DNA of 64,000 bases from Phytoactinopolyspora halotolerans (GCF_010550675.1 NZ_JAAGOA010000006.1:1-64000); one strand, 5' to 3'; shown: positions 53,855 to 62,470, numbered from the stretch's first letter. Program-made: numbers and translations. Notes: generated by a model not told the origin, from the letters alone.

Positions 53855-55072
53855 TCAGAGGAAGAGGGTGTAGTCGATGACCGCCGGAGCGGCGGCGTCG
53901 AACTGCTCGACGTCGTCCAGCAGCACTTGCTCGTAGCCGAGGAGTCGACCGTCGTCGCGGTCGATGAGCAGGACGTGGCGAATCGGCCAGCCGCTCCCGT
54001 CCGAATCTGTGGCGAACGCCTGGACCGTGCGACCGGCGCGGTCCGTCGTCTCGCCGAGGGACTCGACGTCCGGTGCGTCGGCGAGCAGGCGGAGGATCGC
54101 GGCCCGGACAGCGGAGTCCGGAACCTGCTCGAGGTGGACATCGCGGACGGCGCGGAACAACTCGGCGCTGTCGTCGGCGAGCGCGGGTCGCTCGGTCGCG
54201 AGCACATCGCGCAGCTCCGCGGGCTGCGTCGGCAGGTCGTCCGGGTACATCGTGGCCCAGGCGCCGGCCTCGAGCGTCTCGTCGCGCAGCACCTCGCCGG
54301 CGGGGCCGGGACGGCCATCCTCGGTCCATGCCCGCCGGTATGCCTCGCTCGGGAACTGTGGTTCGCCGCCCACCTCGCGCACGGAGACGGTGCCGTTCGC
54401 GTGCCGGATCAGATCGCGCCGAATCGGGATGACCGCCGTGCTGACGTTGCTGCTCGTCGCCGCGTCACCGGTTGACGCGGTGGCGCCGTCATCCGCCCGG
54501 CCTTCTGGGGCCGCATCCGGTGCGGCACCTTCCGGCGGCGCGTCGCCCTCGGCTGCCTTCGGGCCGCTCTCGGTGATCTCGAGCGACCACCGTTCGGTAC
54601 GGATCGCGAGGCCACCGCCGCTTGCCGTCGCCCCGTCGAGACCCTCTGAGTCCGCGCCCACGTCCGAGTCCGCACCCGGGTCCGAGTCCGCGCCCGCGTC
54701 CAGCTCCGCGTCCGTGGCGACGCGCGTAGCCAGGGCGGTGAGCTCGGCCGAAGCCGGGTCGCCTGCGGACGTCTCGTGTCCGATCAGCGCCGGTGTGGCA
54801 GCGTGCGCGACGCCCATGTCGGAGCGGAACACGTCTGCGGCGACCAATGAGACCGCTACCAGCACCCCGGCTGTGGCCGTCGCCAGCGCCATTCGGGCCA
54901 GCTGTATCCGCGGCCGCCACGCCGGCTTGCGGCGCTTTGATCCGGCCGATGCCTCCAACGTCTCCCGCGCGATCGACTCGAGCAGGTCGCGGATGGCGCG
55001 TTCGCGGTCCTCGGGGAGCTCACCGGAAGGAGGACGCTCGACGCTGCCGAACTGAAGTGTCGGTGAGTTCAT
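53855..55072 (-). CDS. CU044_5270-type membrane protein, partner of the sigma factor
   Basis: Protein of 405 residues with one membrane helix (about 62-82, ALATATAGVLVAVSLVAADV). The cytosolic N-terminus is about 60 residues and could bind the sigma factor. Outside are a DSDPGAD-like repeat, an Ala/Pro-rich linker and a folded C-terminal domain (PTQPAELRDVLA and VRAAILRLLADAPDV). It overlaps the sigma gene by ATGA, the layout of sigma/anti-sigma or sigma/sensor pairs. Anti-sigma activity is inferred. Confidence 0.8.
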   Translation of the reverse strand: MNSPTLQFGSVERPPSGELPEDRERAIRDLLESIARETLEASAGSKRRKPAWRPRIQLARMALATATAGVLVAVSLVAADVFRSDMGVAHAATPALIGHETSAGDPASAELTALATRVATDAELDAGADSDPGADSDVGADSEGLDGATASGGGLAIRTERWSLEITESGPKAAEGDAPPEGAAPDAAPEGRADDGATASTGDAATSSNVSTAVIPIRRDLIRHANGTVSVREVGGEPQFPSEAYRRAWTEDGRPGPAGEVLRDETLEAGAWATMYPDDLPTQPAELRDVLATERPALADDSAELFRAVRDVHLEQVPDSAVRAAILRLLADAPDVESLGETTDRAGRTVQAFATDSDGSGWPIRHVLLIDRDDGRLLGYEQVLLDDVEQFDAAAPAVIDYTLFL

Positions 55073-55713
55073 GGTGCTACGTGGCCTCCCGGGTCGGGTT
55101 GAGCATGCACAGCCGGCCGGGACGTCGTTGGTCGGGCGGCACCCTCCACCAGGCGGCGGAGATGTTCGTGGGCACGGGCCAACCGGGAACGGACCGTACC
55201 CACCGGGATTCCGAGCGCCACCGCTGCCTCGGCGGCGGTGCGCTCACCCCAGACGCACAACGCGAGCACCTCTTGCTCACGCTGGGGGAGTCGTCTGAAG
55301 ACACGCAGGATCTCCTGCATCTGCTGCTCGGCCTCGACACGGGCAGCGTGGTTCTCGTCGCCGCGTTCCTCGATGATCGCCGGCGGCAGCTTGGCCAGTA
55401 GTCTGCGGTGTCGTTTCACCGCTCGGGTGCTGTTCCGCGCGGCCTGCGACGCGATGCCCAGCAACCAGGCCATGAGCGTGTCGCCGTCGGCGGTGAACCG
55501 GGCCCGCTGGCGCCAGGCTTCCAGGAACACCACCGTGGTGAGGTCTTCGGCGATGTCCCAGCTGCCGGTCAGCCGGAAACAGAACGTGTAGACGGCGTGT
55601 GAGTGCCGGGTGAACAGGTCACCGAAGGCCGCGGGATCGCCCCGGCGAGCGCGCGACCACAGCTGTTCATCGCTGGGTCCGCCCTCGGTGGTCCCGGGCT
55701 CTACCACACTCAT
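55069..55713 (-). CDS. ECF-type RNA polymerase sigma factor
   Basis: Sigma factor of 214 residues. Region 2 reads FGDLFTRHSHAVYTFCFRLTG then AEDLTTVVFLEAWRQR, and region 4 reads LRVFRRLPQREQEVLALCVW then AAEAAVALGIPVGTVRSRLARA. The spacing and short linker are those of ECF factors paired with CU044_5270 proteins. ATG at 55713 was chosen because region 2 starts soon after. Divergent from dapE. Confidence 0.93.
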   Translation of the reverse strand: MSVVEPGTTEGGPSDEQLWSRARRGDPAAFGDLFTRHSHAVYTFCFRLTGSWDIAEDLTTVVFLEAWRQRARFTADGDTLMAWLLGIASQAARNSTRAVKRHRRLLAKLPPAIIEERGDENHAARVEAEQQMQEILRVFRRLPQREQEVLALCVWGERTAAEAAVALGIPVGTVRSRLARAHEHLRRLVEGAARPTTSRPAVHAQPDPGGHVAP

Positions 55714-55869
55714 CGCCTCAATGGTGTACCACCCGCCGGATAAAACCAAACCGGACGCCGTGTACGTGCAGGTCACGTCGCATTCTGCGGCATTCTGGAA
55801 AGCCTTGGCTGCGGTGTGTGCGGCGCAGCGGTCCGGCGTCAGCGCCGGAGTAGTCCTAAGGTGGCGGGC

Positions 55870-56943
55870 GTGGACACAGGACTCGATCTGAACCAGCCCG
55901 CTCCGGAGTTGACCGCCGCGATCTGCGATATCGCCTCGGTCAGCGGTGCCGAACGCCCGCTCGCCGATGCCGTCGAGCAGGCGCTGCGTGCCCATCCGCA
56001 CCTCAGCGTCGATCGGGACGGCGACGCCGTGGTCGCTCGCGCCGGCGAGGGCCGCGTCGGCCGGGTCGTCGTCGCCGGCCATTTGGACACGGTGCCGATC
56101 GCCGGGAACCTTCCCACCAAGCGAGACGGCGACGTGCTCTGGGGTCGCGGCACCGTGGACATGAAGGGCGGCGTCGCCGTCATGCTCCGGCTCGCGGCGC
56201 AGATCGCGTCGCCGGTTCGGCCGGTGACCTACATCTTCTACGACAACGAAGAGGTCGAGGCGGAGCGGAACGGGCTGGGCCGGATCAGCCGGACCCGTCC
56301 TGAGCTGCTGGAGGGCGACTTCGCGGTGCTGATGGAGCCGACCTCGGCGATGGTCGAGGGCGGATGCAACGGAACGCTCCGCGCTCGGGTTACGGTCCGG
56401 GGCACGGCCGCGCACAGCGCACGCTGGTGGATGGGGAGTAACGCGATCCACGACGCGGCTCCGGTGCTCGAGCGGCTGGGCGCCTACCAGCCGGCAAAGG
56501 TGGAGGTGGACGGGCTCGTCTACCGCGAAGGGCTGAACGCGGTGGCGATCGAGGGCGGCATCGCCGGCAACGTCATCCCGGACCGGTGTGTGATCGCCGT
56601 GAACTATCGGTTCGCGCCGGACAAGACCGAGCAGGCCGCGTTCGACCACGTCTGCGAGGTGTTCCGTGGCTGGGACGTGGACTTGGCGGACAGCGCCCCC
56701 GCCGCCCGCCCGGGCTTGGACCGGCCGGCCGCGCGGGAGTTCGTCGCGGCGGCCGGTGGGGAGGTGCGGGCGAAGGAAGGCTGGACCGACGTGGCCCGCT
56801 TCGCCGGTCTCGGCGTTCCCGCCGTCAACTTCGGACCGGGAGATCCGCAGCTGGCGCACGCCGACGACGAGCGGGTGAACATCACGGAGATCGTGGAGTG
56901 CGAGAATCGGATGCGTGCCTGGCTGGCTCCGGACGAGGGCTGA
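55870..56943 (+). CDS. dapE: Succinyl-diaminopimelate desuccinylase
   Basis: M20-family dizinc amidohydrolase of about 357 residues. Metal ligands are in VVAGHLDTVP, GTVDMKGG, DNEEVEAERNGLG and LMEPTS, with a dimerisation insert (GTAAHSARWWMGSNAIH) between the two halves. It releases succinate from N-succinyl-diaminopimelate. GTG at 55870 is preferred; GTG at 55861 is possible. Third DAP-pathway gene in the window. Confidence 0.93.
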   Translation: MDTGLDLNQPAPELTAAICDIASVSGAERPLADAVEQALRAHPHLSVDRDGDAVVARAGEGRVGRVVVAGHLDTVPIAGNLPTKRDGDVLWGRGTVDMKGGVAVMLRLAAQIASPVRPVTYIFYDNEEVEAERNGLGRISRTRPELLEGDFAVLMEPTSAMVEGGCNGTLRARVTVRGTAAHSARWWMGSNAIHDAAPVLERLGAYQPAKVEVDGLVYREGLNAVAIEGGIAGNVIPDRCVIAVNYRFAPDKTEQAAFDHVCEVFRGWDVDLADSAPAARPGLDRPAAREFVAAAGGEVRAKEGWTDVARFAGLGVPAVNFGPGDPQLAHADDERVNITEIVECENRMRAWLAPDEG

Positions 56944-56974
56944 TCCGCCCGGAGCCAGTACGCGGACGCGACCG

Positions 56975-58039
56975 CTACCACACGTGGCTCTGCAGGTGGT
57001 CGAGGACGAGGAACCTGGTCCGTGGACTCGCCTCGGCCACCGCCTGCCGGAGCGTATCCAGGCCACCCCAGTCTTTCGCCGGCTCGTCCAAGGGGTAGTC
57101 GAAATCGTCCCAGTGGGTCGGTACGACGTATCGCGGCTTCCCCAGCGCGGACAGCAGCCGGGGCACGTACTCGTGGACCGACGCACCGCCCGGCGGCACC
57201 AGCGCGACGTCCGGCTGCACATCAGCGAGCTCTGACTCGATGTAGTTCGATCCACCGAAGTCGATCACCGAGAACCCGGAGTCGGCGGTCACCAGGTATG
57301 CGAGTGTTCCTCCCTCGACCAGGTCCTTGATGACGGCGGGCGTCTCCGGCGGCGCTGCCGGCCGAGTGCCCGGATAGGCGACGCGAGCCCGCGGCCCCGT
57401 CGCGGAATGCAGCGAGCGCAGCACCCGGATCGTGTACCCGTCGAAGCTCAGATACTCACCGCCGGTTGCGACGGACAGCTGGTCGGTGGGAGCGCCGAGC
57501 GCCCGCATCAGGTTCACGTGCGTCTCGGTCCCGATCACCGTCGCGCCCGTTCGCTCGGCGAGGTATGGGACGTCGGTCAGATGGTCGTAGTGTCCGTGGG
57601 TGACGAGAATGTGGTCCGCTCGCAGCTCGCCGCTGTCGACGTAGCGGTCGATCAGCTCCTTGTCGACCGTGATCGGGGTGTCCGGGTTCGCGCCGCCGGG
57701 TGCGTAGGTCCCGGTCTCGAAGCGGGTCACCCAGGGGTCGATCAGGATCGTCCGGGTCGCCGATTCGTCGTCGCCCCCATCGTCCTGGTCGGGCACACGG
57801 ATCCGGATCTCCCAGCTGTTGTTGCCCCACCAACGCAGCGTCACACCGGCTCTGCCGGGACGACGACGTTCGGGCTGGGTGTTAGCACGCCGCGGTTCCT
57901 CCCGTCCAGCGCCGGCGATGGTCGGGAAGGTGCTGCCGGCCAGACCGGCTCCGGCGACGGCGCCGAGCAGTCCGCGCCTGCTCCACCGGCCTCCGTCCCG
58001 CGTCGTTGTGTTGACATTCGTTCGTCTTGTGGTGGTCAT
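56975..58039 (-). CDS. Tat-exported metallo-beta-lactamase fold hydrolase
   Basis: Protein of 354 residues. The N-terminus carries a twin-arginine signal (SRRGLLGAVAGAGLAGS). The metal-binding motif is THGHYDHLTD, with later LRSLHSA, DSGFSVIDFGG and VPTHWDDFDY. It belongs to the UlaG/RomA-like branch of the MBL fold; the substrate is unknown. ATG at 58039 (MTTTRR). It lies downstream of folP on the same strand with a 150-bp gap. Confidence 0.85.
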   Translation of the reverse strand: MTTTRRTNVNTTTRDGGRWSRRGLLGAVAGAGLAGSTFPTIAGAGREEPRRANTQPERRRPGRAGVTLRWWGNNSWEIRIRVPDQDDGGDDESATRTILIDPWVTRFETGTYAPGGANPDTPITVDKELIDRYVDSGELRADHILVTHGHYDHLTDVPYLAERTGATVIGTETHVNLMRALGAPTDQLSVATGGEYLSFDGYTIRVLRSLHSATGPRARVAYPGTRPAAPPETPAVIKDLVEGGTLAYLVTADSGFSVIDFGGSNYIESELADVQPDVALVPPGGASVHEYVPRLLSALGKPRYVVPTHWDDFDYPLDEPAKDWGGLDTLRQAVAEASPRTRFLVLDHLQSHVW

Positions 58040-58188
58040 TGCGTTCCGCCTCACATGTCCGGTCCGTCTGGAGAGCGATCACCGAACCACGTCGAGCGAC
58101 CTACCGTCCAAGATCCGGATTTGTCCGCAGGGCGGCCAGAACGGATATCGTCGCATGTCGCGTCCGCGGGGGAGAGCGGCCTCGTGAG

Positions 58189-59076
58189 TCAGATCAGTCC
58201 TCGCGACGGTGCGCGGGGCGGCAGGTCTCCCTTGATCGCGGCCACCATGTCCAGTACCTGACGGGTGGCCGCGACGTCGTGCGCGCGGAACACCCGGGCG
58301 CCCTGCCACGCGGCGACGGCGGTGGCGGCCAGCGTGCCGTTCAGCCGCTCCGCCACCGGGAGGTCGAGCGTCTCTCCGACGAAGTCCTTGCGGGAGAGGC
58401 TGACCAGCACCGGCCAACCGGTGTCGATCAGCTCGCCCAGCCGTCGGCTGACCTCCAGCGAGTGGTAGGTGTTCTTGCCGAAGTCGTGGGTGGGATCGAC
58501 GACGATGCCGTCCGGACGGACACCGAGTTCGACGGCGTGCCGCGCCAGGCCGGTGGTGCCCGCGATCACGTCCGCCATGACGTCGTCGTAGGTCACGCCG
58601 TGTGGATCGGTACGGGGAGCGTGCCCGCCCGTATGGCTGCAGACCAGTCCGGCGCCATGCCGCGCGGCGACGGCGGCGAGGTCCGGATCGGCGGCGGCCC
58701 AGGCGTCGTTGATCAGGTGTGCACCGGACTCGCACAGCACATCCGCCACTCCGGCGCGGTAGGTGTCGACGCTGATCACGGCCTGCGGAAGCTGGCGGTG
58801 GATCTCGGCGACCAGTCCGGCGGTGCGATCGATCTCCTCGGCTTCGCTGACCGGCGGCCCGACCCCCGCCTTCACCCCGCCGATATCGATGATGTCCGCG
58901 CCTTCGGAGATCACCTGCTCGACCCGGCGCCACGCTCGGTCGAACTCGAACGTGGCGCCCTTGTCGTAGAAGGAGTCCGGGGTGCGGTTCACGATCGCCA
59001 TGACGGCGAAGGTTCCGGGGCTGAAGGTCGCCGACCCGAGCCGCAGGACGGAGGCGTCACATGGCACGATCAGCAT
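58189..59076 (-). CDS. folP: Dihydropteroate synthase family protein (FolP2-like)
   Basis: TIM-barrel protein of about 295 residues. AIVNRTPDSFYDKG is the DHPS signature, followed by GADIIDIGGVKA, VISVDTYRAGVA, LINDAWA and LSRKDFVG. Its place next to the DivIVA-like gene and tag matches the mycobacterial FolP2 locus (Rv1207, recalled), whose protein is thought not to be the main DHPS. The start is uncertain: ATG 59076 lies one base from the opposing DivIVA start; GTG 59067 is an alternative. Confidence 0.88.
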   Translation of the reverse strand: MLIVPCDASVLRLGSATFSPGTFAVMAIVNRTPDSFYDKGATFEFDRAWRRVEQVISEGADIIDIGGVKAGVGPPVSEAEEIDRTAGLVAEIHRQLPQAVISVDTYRAGVADVLCESGAHLINDAWAAADPDLAAVAARHGAGLVCSHTGGHAPRTDPHGVTYDDVMADVIAGTTGLARHAVELGVRPDGIVVDPTHDFGKNTYHSLEVSRRLGELIDTGWPVLVSLSRKDFVGETLDLPVAERLNGTLAATAVAAWQGARVFRAHDVAATRQVLDMVAAIKGDLPPRAPSRGLI

Positions 59077-59077
59077 T

Positions 59078-59473
59078 ATGTACGTCGTCTTCGTCATCGT
59101 CGCGGCCGCGGTGCTCTTCGCGGTCGTGGCGGTCACGTTGGGGCGAGGCGACCTGATGGAGGCCGAGCCTCCGGCGGTGGCGGGGCCGGAGCTGAGCCCG
59201 GATGCGCTGCACGCCGAAGATCTCGATGAGCTGCGGTTCTCGGTTGCGGTGCGTGGCTACCGGATGGACCAGGTCGAGGTCGTGCTGGACCGCCTCGCCA
59301 CGGAACTCGCCCAGCGAGACCGGCACATCGCCGAACTCAGGGAGCAGCTGGACCGGTTGGCGGCCGCCGCGCCCCGCCAGCCGCGTCCGCCGTGGACACC
59401 GGGAACACCGGGAACACCGGAGACTCGGAGGCCACCGGGAACACCGGGCACGCCAGGGACGCCGGGGATCTGA
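59078..59473 (+). CDS. DivIVA-domain membrane protein with TPG-repeat tail
   Basis: Protein of 131 residues: an N-terminal membrane helix (VVFVIVAAAVLFAVVAVTL), a DivIVA-like segment (LDELRFSVAVRGYRMDQVEV), a short coiled coil (LAQRDRHIAELREQLDRLAA) and a tail of PGT/TPG repeats. It is the counterpart of Rv1209 by position. It may help place cell-wall or lipid-linked enzymes at poles or septa (inference). ATG 59078 is separated from the folP ATG by one base. Confidence 0.82.
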   Translation: MYVVFVIVAAAVLFAVVAVTLGRGDLMEAEPPAVAGPELSPDALHAEDLDELRFSVAVRGYRMDQVEVVLDRLATELAQRDRHIAELREQLDRLAAAAPRQPRPPWTPGTPGTPETRRPPGTPGTPGTPGI

Positions 59474-59479
59474 ACTCGG

Positions 59480-60067
59480 CTAACGGTGGGCACATCCGGC
59501 CAGGTGATCGTTGACCAGCCCGGCCGCTTGCATGGTGGCATACGCCGTGGTCGGCCCGACGAACACGAATCCGCGCCGCTTCAGGGCCCGGGCCAGTGCG
59601 GTCGACTCGGGCGTGAGAGCGGGGACGTCGTCGAGCGTCCGCGGTGCGGGACGGCCGTCGTCGTCCGGGGCGAACGACCAGATCAAGCGGTCCAACGCGC
59701 CGTCGCCCTCCTCCTCCCGCAGCCTGCTCAGCGCCCGTGCGTTGGTGATCGCCGCGTTGACCTTGGCCCGGTTACGCACGATGGCGGTGTCGTCCAGCAG
59801 CCGGGCGACGTCTGACTCGTCGTACTCCGCCACTACGGACGGCTCGAAGCCGGCGAACGCCCGCCGGAACCCATCGCGCTTGCGGAGAATGGTCAGCCAT
59901 GACAGACCGGACTGGAACCCTTCCAGGGTCAGCCGCTCGTACAGGGCGACGTCTCCGTGCACCGGTCTGCCCCACTCGGAGTCGTGATAGACGATGTAGT
60001 CCGCCGACCCCAACGCCCACGGGCAACGCGGGGTGCCGTCAGGCCCGTGTGCTGCTTCCCGGCTCAT
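59480..60067 (-). CDS. tag: DNA-3-methyladenine glycosylase I
   Basis: Tag-family base-excision glycosylase of 195 residues. The zinc ligands of the family appear as C15, H28, H188 and C192 (CPWALG, YHDSEWG and NDHLAGC). The helix-hairpin region and LTLEGFQSGLSWLTILRKR are intact. It removes 3-methyladenine from alkylated DNA. Its stop is 6 bp from that of the DivIVA-like gene, so the two are tightly convergent. Confidence 0.94.
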   Translation of the reverse strand: MSREAAHGPDGTPRCPWALGSADYIVYHDSEWGRPVHGDVALYERLTLEGFQSGLSWLTILRKRDGFRRAFAGFEPSVVAEYDESDVARLLDDTAIVRNRAKVNAAITNARALSRLREEEGDGALDRLIWSFAPDDDGRPAPRTLDDVPALTPESTALARALKRRGFVFVGPTTAYATMQAAGLVNDHLAGCAHR

Positions 60068-60354
60068 CCGTTCCGGCGCCTCCTCCTCGGCCGATCGGTC
60101 CCGACATCGTCATCGAAACGGCCGCGACGACGTCGATCTTCGAACGAGTGTACGGCACTCCATGCGGTGATCGAATCGGCACCCGAGCGCTGCCCGGTTC
60201 CCCGTTGTGGCGAGGTTTTCCACATCAGATCTCGGCTGACTCCCCGTGTCGCCGTTCCATGCGGGATAATGTGACGGTTCGTGACGTGCACAGGTATCGC
60301 CTTCTGGACCAGTCAGAGGGCGTCGTGCATGCCTGATGAGGAAGGAGTGCGCGG

Positions 60355-60522
60355 ATGGCGGCGATGAAGCCGCGGACTGGCGACGGGCCACTTGAGGTCA
60401 CGAAGGAAGGGCGCGGAATCATCATGCGCGTCCCCCTCGAAGGTGGTGGACGTCTCGTCGTCGAGATCTCGCTGGACGAGGCTCACGCGCTCAGCGATGC
60501 GCTGAAGGACGTCACCGGCTGA
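60355..60522 (+). CDS. DUF3117 small protein (Rv1211-like)
   Basis: A 55-residue protein recognisable by MKPRTGDGPLEVTKEGRG, MRVPLEGGGRLVVEISLDEA and the terminal ALSDALKDVTG. It is nearly invariant across actinobacteria. The M. tuberculosis relative Rv1211 has been described as a calmodulin-like protein, but the motif basis is weak. AAGGAG lies 8 nt before the ATG. The 287 bp upstream (60068-60354) hold a GATAAT at 60265-60270 that could be a -10 element. A terminator follows. Confidence 0.9.
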   Translation: MAAMKPRTGDGPLEVTKEGRGIIMRVPLEGGGRLVVEISLDEAHALSDALKDVTG

Positions 60523-60574
60523 CGGGCATGACGGTCCAACGTCGGCCCGCATGCTGCTGACATAGATACTCTGC

Positions 60575-60611
60575 GCCCCGTCCGATGTCAGTCGGCATCG
60601 GACGGGGCTTT
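60575..60611 (+). terminator. Intrinsic terminator after the DUF3117 gene
   Basis: GCCCCGTCCGATG (60575-60587) pairs perfectly with 60596-60608 across an 8-nt loop, and TTT follows. It lies 52 bp after the DUF3117 stop and 90 bp before pepA, so the small gene is transcribed alone. Confidence 0.85.
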
Positions 60612-60700
60612 AGAGTGTCGGCAACGAGGCCGGTGCCGCCGGCCGAGCCGTCGTCCGGCGTGCCACCCGGATGAGCGCAGTGTGTGGATGGAGAGAGTTC

Positions 60701-62362
60701 GTGTTGGACGAGAACCGGGTCAAGCCCACCGCTGTGGTGACCGATGTCCGGGGCATCCTGGACGTGGACGCCGGTGTGCTGGCCCTGCCGGTATGGCCCA
60801 GTTCGGCCGAAGCGGCGACGGCGGACGAGGCCGGCGAGAGCGACGTCGAGGAGGGCGTCGCGGGCACGGACACCGGCGCGGACGTCGAGACGGCTGGGAC
60901 TCTGGACGACACACCTGGCGACGGTGCGTCGAGCCCGTGGATCGGCCCCGGTGGTGCGGAGGTCATGGACGCCCTCGGCATCGACCTGCTGGCACTGCTC
61001 GAACGTGAGCGCGCCACCGGCAAGGCCGGCGAGGTGGTCTCCATGCCGGTGCTCAGCGAGGGCCGAGGCGCCGGCAGCGTCGACGGTGAGGTCGACGTGG
61101 AGCGTGTCGTGCTGGTCGGTCTCGGCGACGGGTCGGCGCGGGCGCACCGCAAGGCGGGCGCTGCCCTGGCCCGCAAGGTCCGCGGCGTCGACAGATTGGC
61201 CAGCACCGTCACGACGGCCTCCGGCGACGAGGGGATGCGCGCCTTCATCGAAGGTGTGGTGCTGGCGACGTTCGGTCTGAACCTCGAACGCGGCGCGCCG
61301 GTCAAGCCGGCCGAGCTGCCGCTGCACACGCTGGTGCTGGCGGGAGAGGGCGATGACCGGGAGCCGGTGGCCGGTTCGGCCGTGGCCGTGGCGCGCGCCG
61401 CATGGTTCGCGCGTGAACTGGTGCACATGCCGTCCAACGTCAAGGACCCGGCCTGGCTGGCCGAGCGCGCCCGGGACGTGGCCCGTGCGGCGCAGCTGGA
61501 CGTGCACGTCCGGGACGAGAAGAAGCTCGCCGCCGAGGGGTTCGGCGGCCTGGTCGCGGTCGGCATGGGTTCGTCCCGGCCGCCTCGGCTGGTGGCATTG
61601 CGCTATGAACCGGCCGATGCCGGTGCACGGACGCCGCACGTCGTCATCGTCGGCAAGGGCATCACGTTCGACACCGGCGGTCTTTCGCTGAAGCCGCGCA
61701 CGTCGATGGCGCAGATGAAGACCGACATGTCGGGCGCCGCCGTGGTACTCGGTGTGCTGTCCGCGGTGCGGGAACTGAACGTCGGCGTGCGCGTGACCGG
61801 TCTGGTGGCGGCGGCGGAGAACATGCCGGGTGCGTCGGCACAGCGCCCGGGAGATGTCATCCGGCAGTACGACGGCACGACGGTCGAGGTGCTCAACACC
61901 GACGCCGAAGGCCGCCTGGTCCTGGCGGACGCGATGGCCTATGCGGTGGCGGAGCTGGAGCCGACCGCCGTCGTCGATGTCGCGACGCTGACCGGGCACG
62001 CCACGCAGGGGCTCGGCCGGACCCACGCCGCCCTGTTCGCCAACGACGACGCGCTGGCGCGGGCGCTGACGGACGCGGGGGAGAGTGCCGGAGAGCGGAT
62101 GTGGCGGATGCCGCTGGTCGAGGAGTACCGCCAGACGCTGGAATCGCCGGTAGCCGACGTGGCGAACATCGATCGCTCGCGGCGTGGTGGCGGATCGATC
62201 ACGGCCGCGCTGTTCCTGGAACGGTTCGTACGGGAGGTGCCGTGGGCGCACCTGGACATCGCGGGGGCCGGCCGCGCGGACAAGGACTCCGCCGAACTGG
62301 TCAAGGGCGGCACCGCGTTCGGCGTCCGCGCCCTGCTCAGATACCTCGAGTCCTATGCATGA
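60701..62362 (+). CDS. pepA: Leucyl aminopeptidase (M17)
   Basis: M17 aminopeptidase of about 553 residues. The dimetal site is intact: GKGITFDTGGLSLKP, MKTDMSGAA and NTDAEGRLVLADA. An acidic insert of about 45 residues (starting EAATADEAGESDVEEGV) interrupts the N-terminal domain and makes the protein longer than the roughly 500 usual. GTG at 60701 follows GGAGAGAG; ATG at 60671 is a weaker alternative. Cleaves N-terminal residues from peptides in the cytosol. Confidence 0.94.
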   Translation: MLDENRVKPTAVVTDVRGILDVDAGVLALPVWPSSAEAATADEAGESDVEEGVAGTDTGADVETAGTLDDTPGDGASSPWIGPGGAEVMDALGIDLLALLERERATGKAGEVVSMPVLSEGRGAGSVDGEVDVERVVLVGLGDGSARAHRKAGAALARKVRGVDRLASTVTTASGDEGMRAFIEGVVLATFGLNLERGAPVKPAELPLHTLVLAGEGDDREPVAGSAVAVARAAWFARELVHMPSNVKDPAWLAERARDVARAAQLDVHVRDEKKLAAEGFGGLVAVGMGSSRPPRLVALRYEPADAGARTPHVVIVGKGITFDTGGLSLKPRTSMAQMKTDMSGAAVVLGVLSAVRELNVGVRVTGLVAAAENMPGASAQRPGDVIRQYDGTTVEVLNTDAEGRLVLADAMAYAVAELEPTAVVDVATLTGHATQGLGRTHAALFANDDALARALTDAGESAGERMWRMPLVEEYRQTLESPVADVANIDRSRRGGGSITAALFLERFVREVPWAHLDIAGAGRADKDSAELVKGGTAFGVRALLRYLESYA

Positions 62363-62370
62363 GCCCCGGC

Positions 62371-62470
62371 CCGTGATCATCGGCGGTTGAGCCGGTGATC
62401 ATCGGTCTGCTCGAGCCGGACGATCACGGCGACGCCGTGGTGGCGGCGGTCTGCTCGAGCCGGACGATCA
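62371..62470. repeat. Hairpin and 24-bp direct repeat at the convergent gene ends
   Basis: CCGTGATC (62371-62378) can pair with GATCACGG (62422-62429), a terminator-like fold after pepA. A 24-bp sequence beginning CGGTCTGCTCGAGCCGGACG occurs at 62403-62426 and again at 62447-62470. The second copy encodes the last codons (VRLEQT) of the molybdopterin oxidoreductase, so the first is probably a duplicated fragment of that gene's 3' end. Confidence 0.65.
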
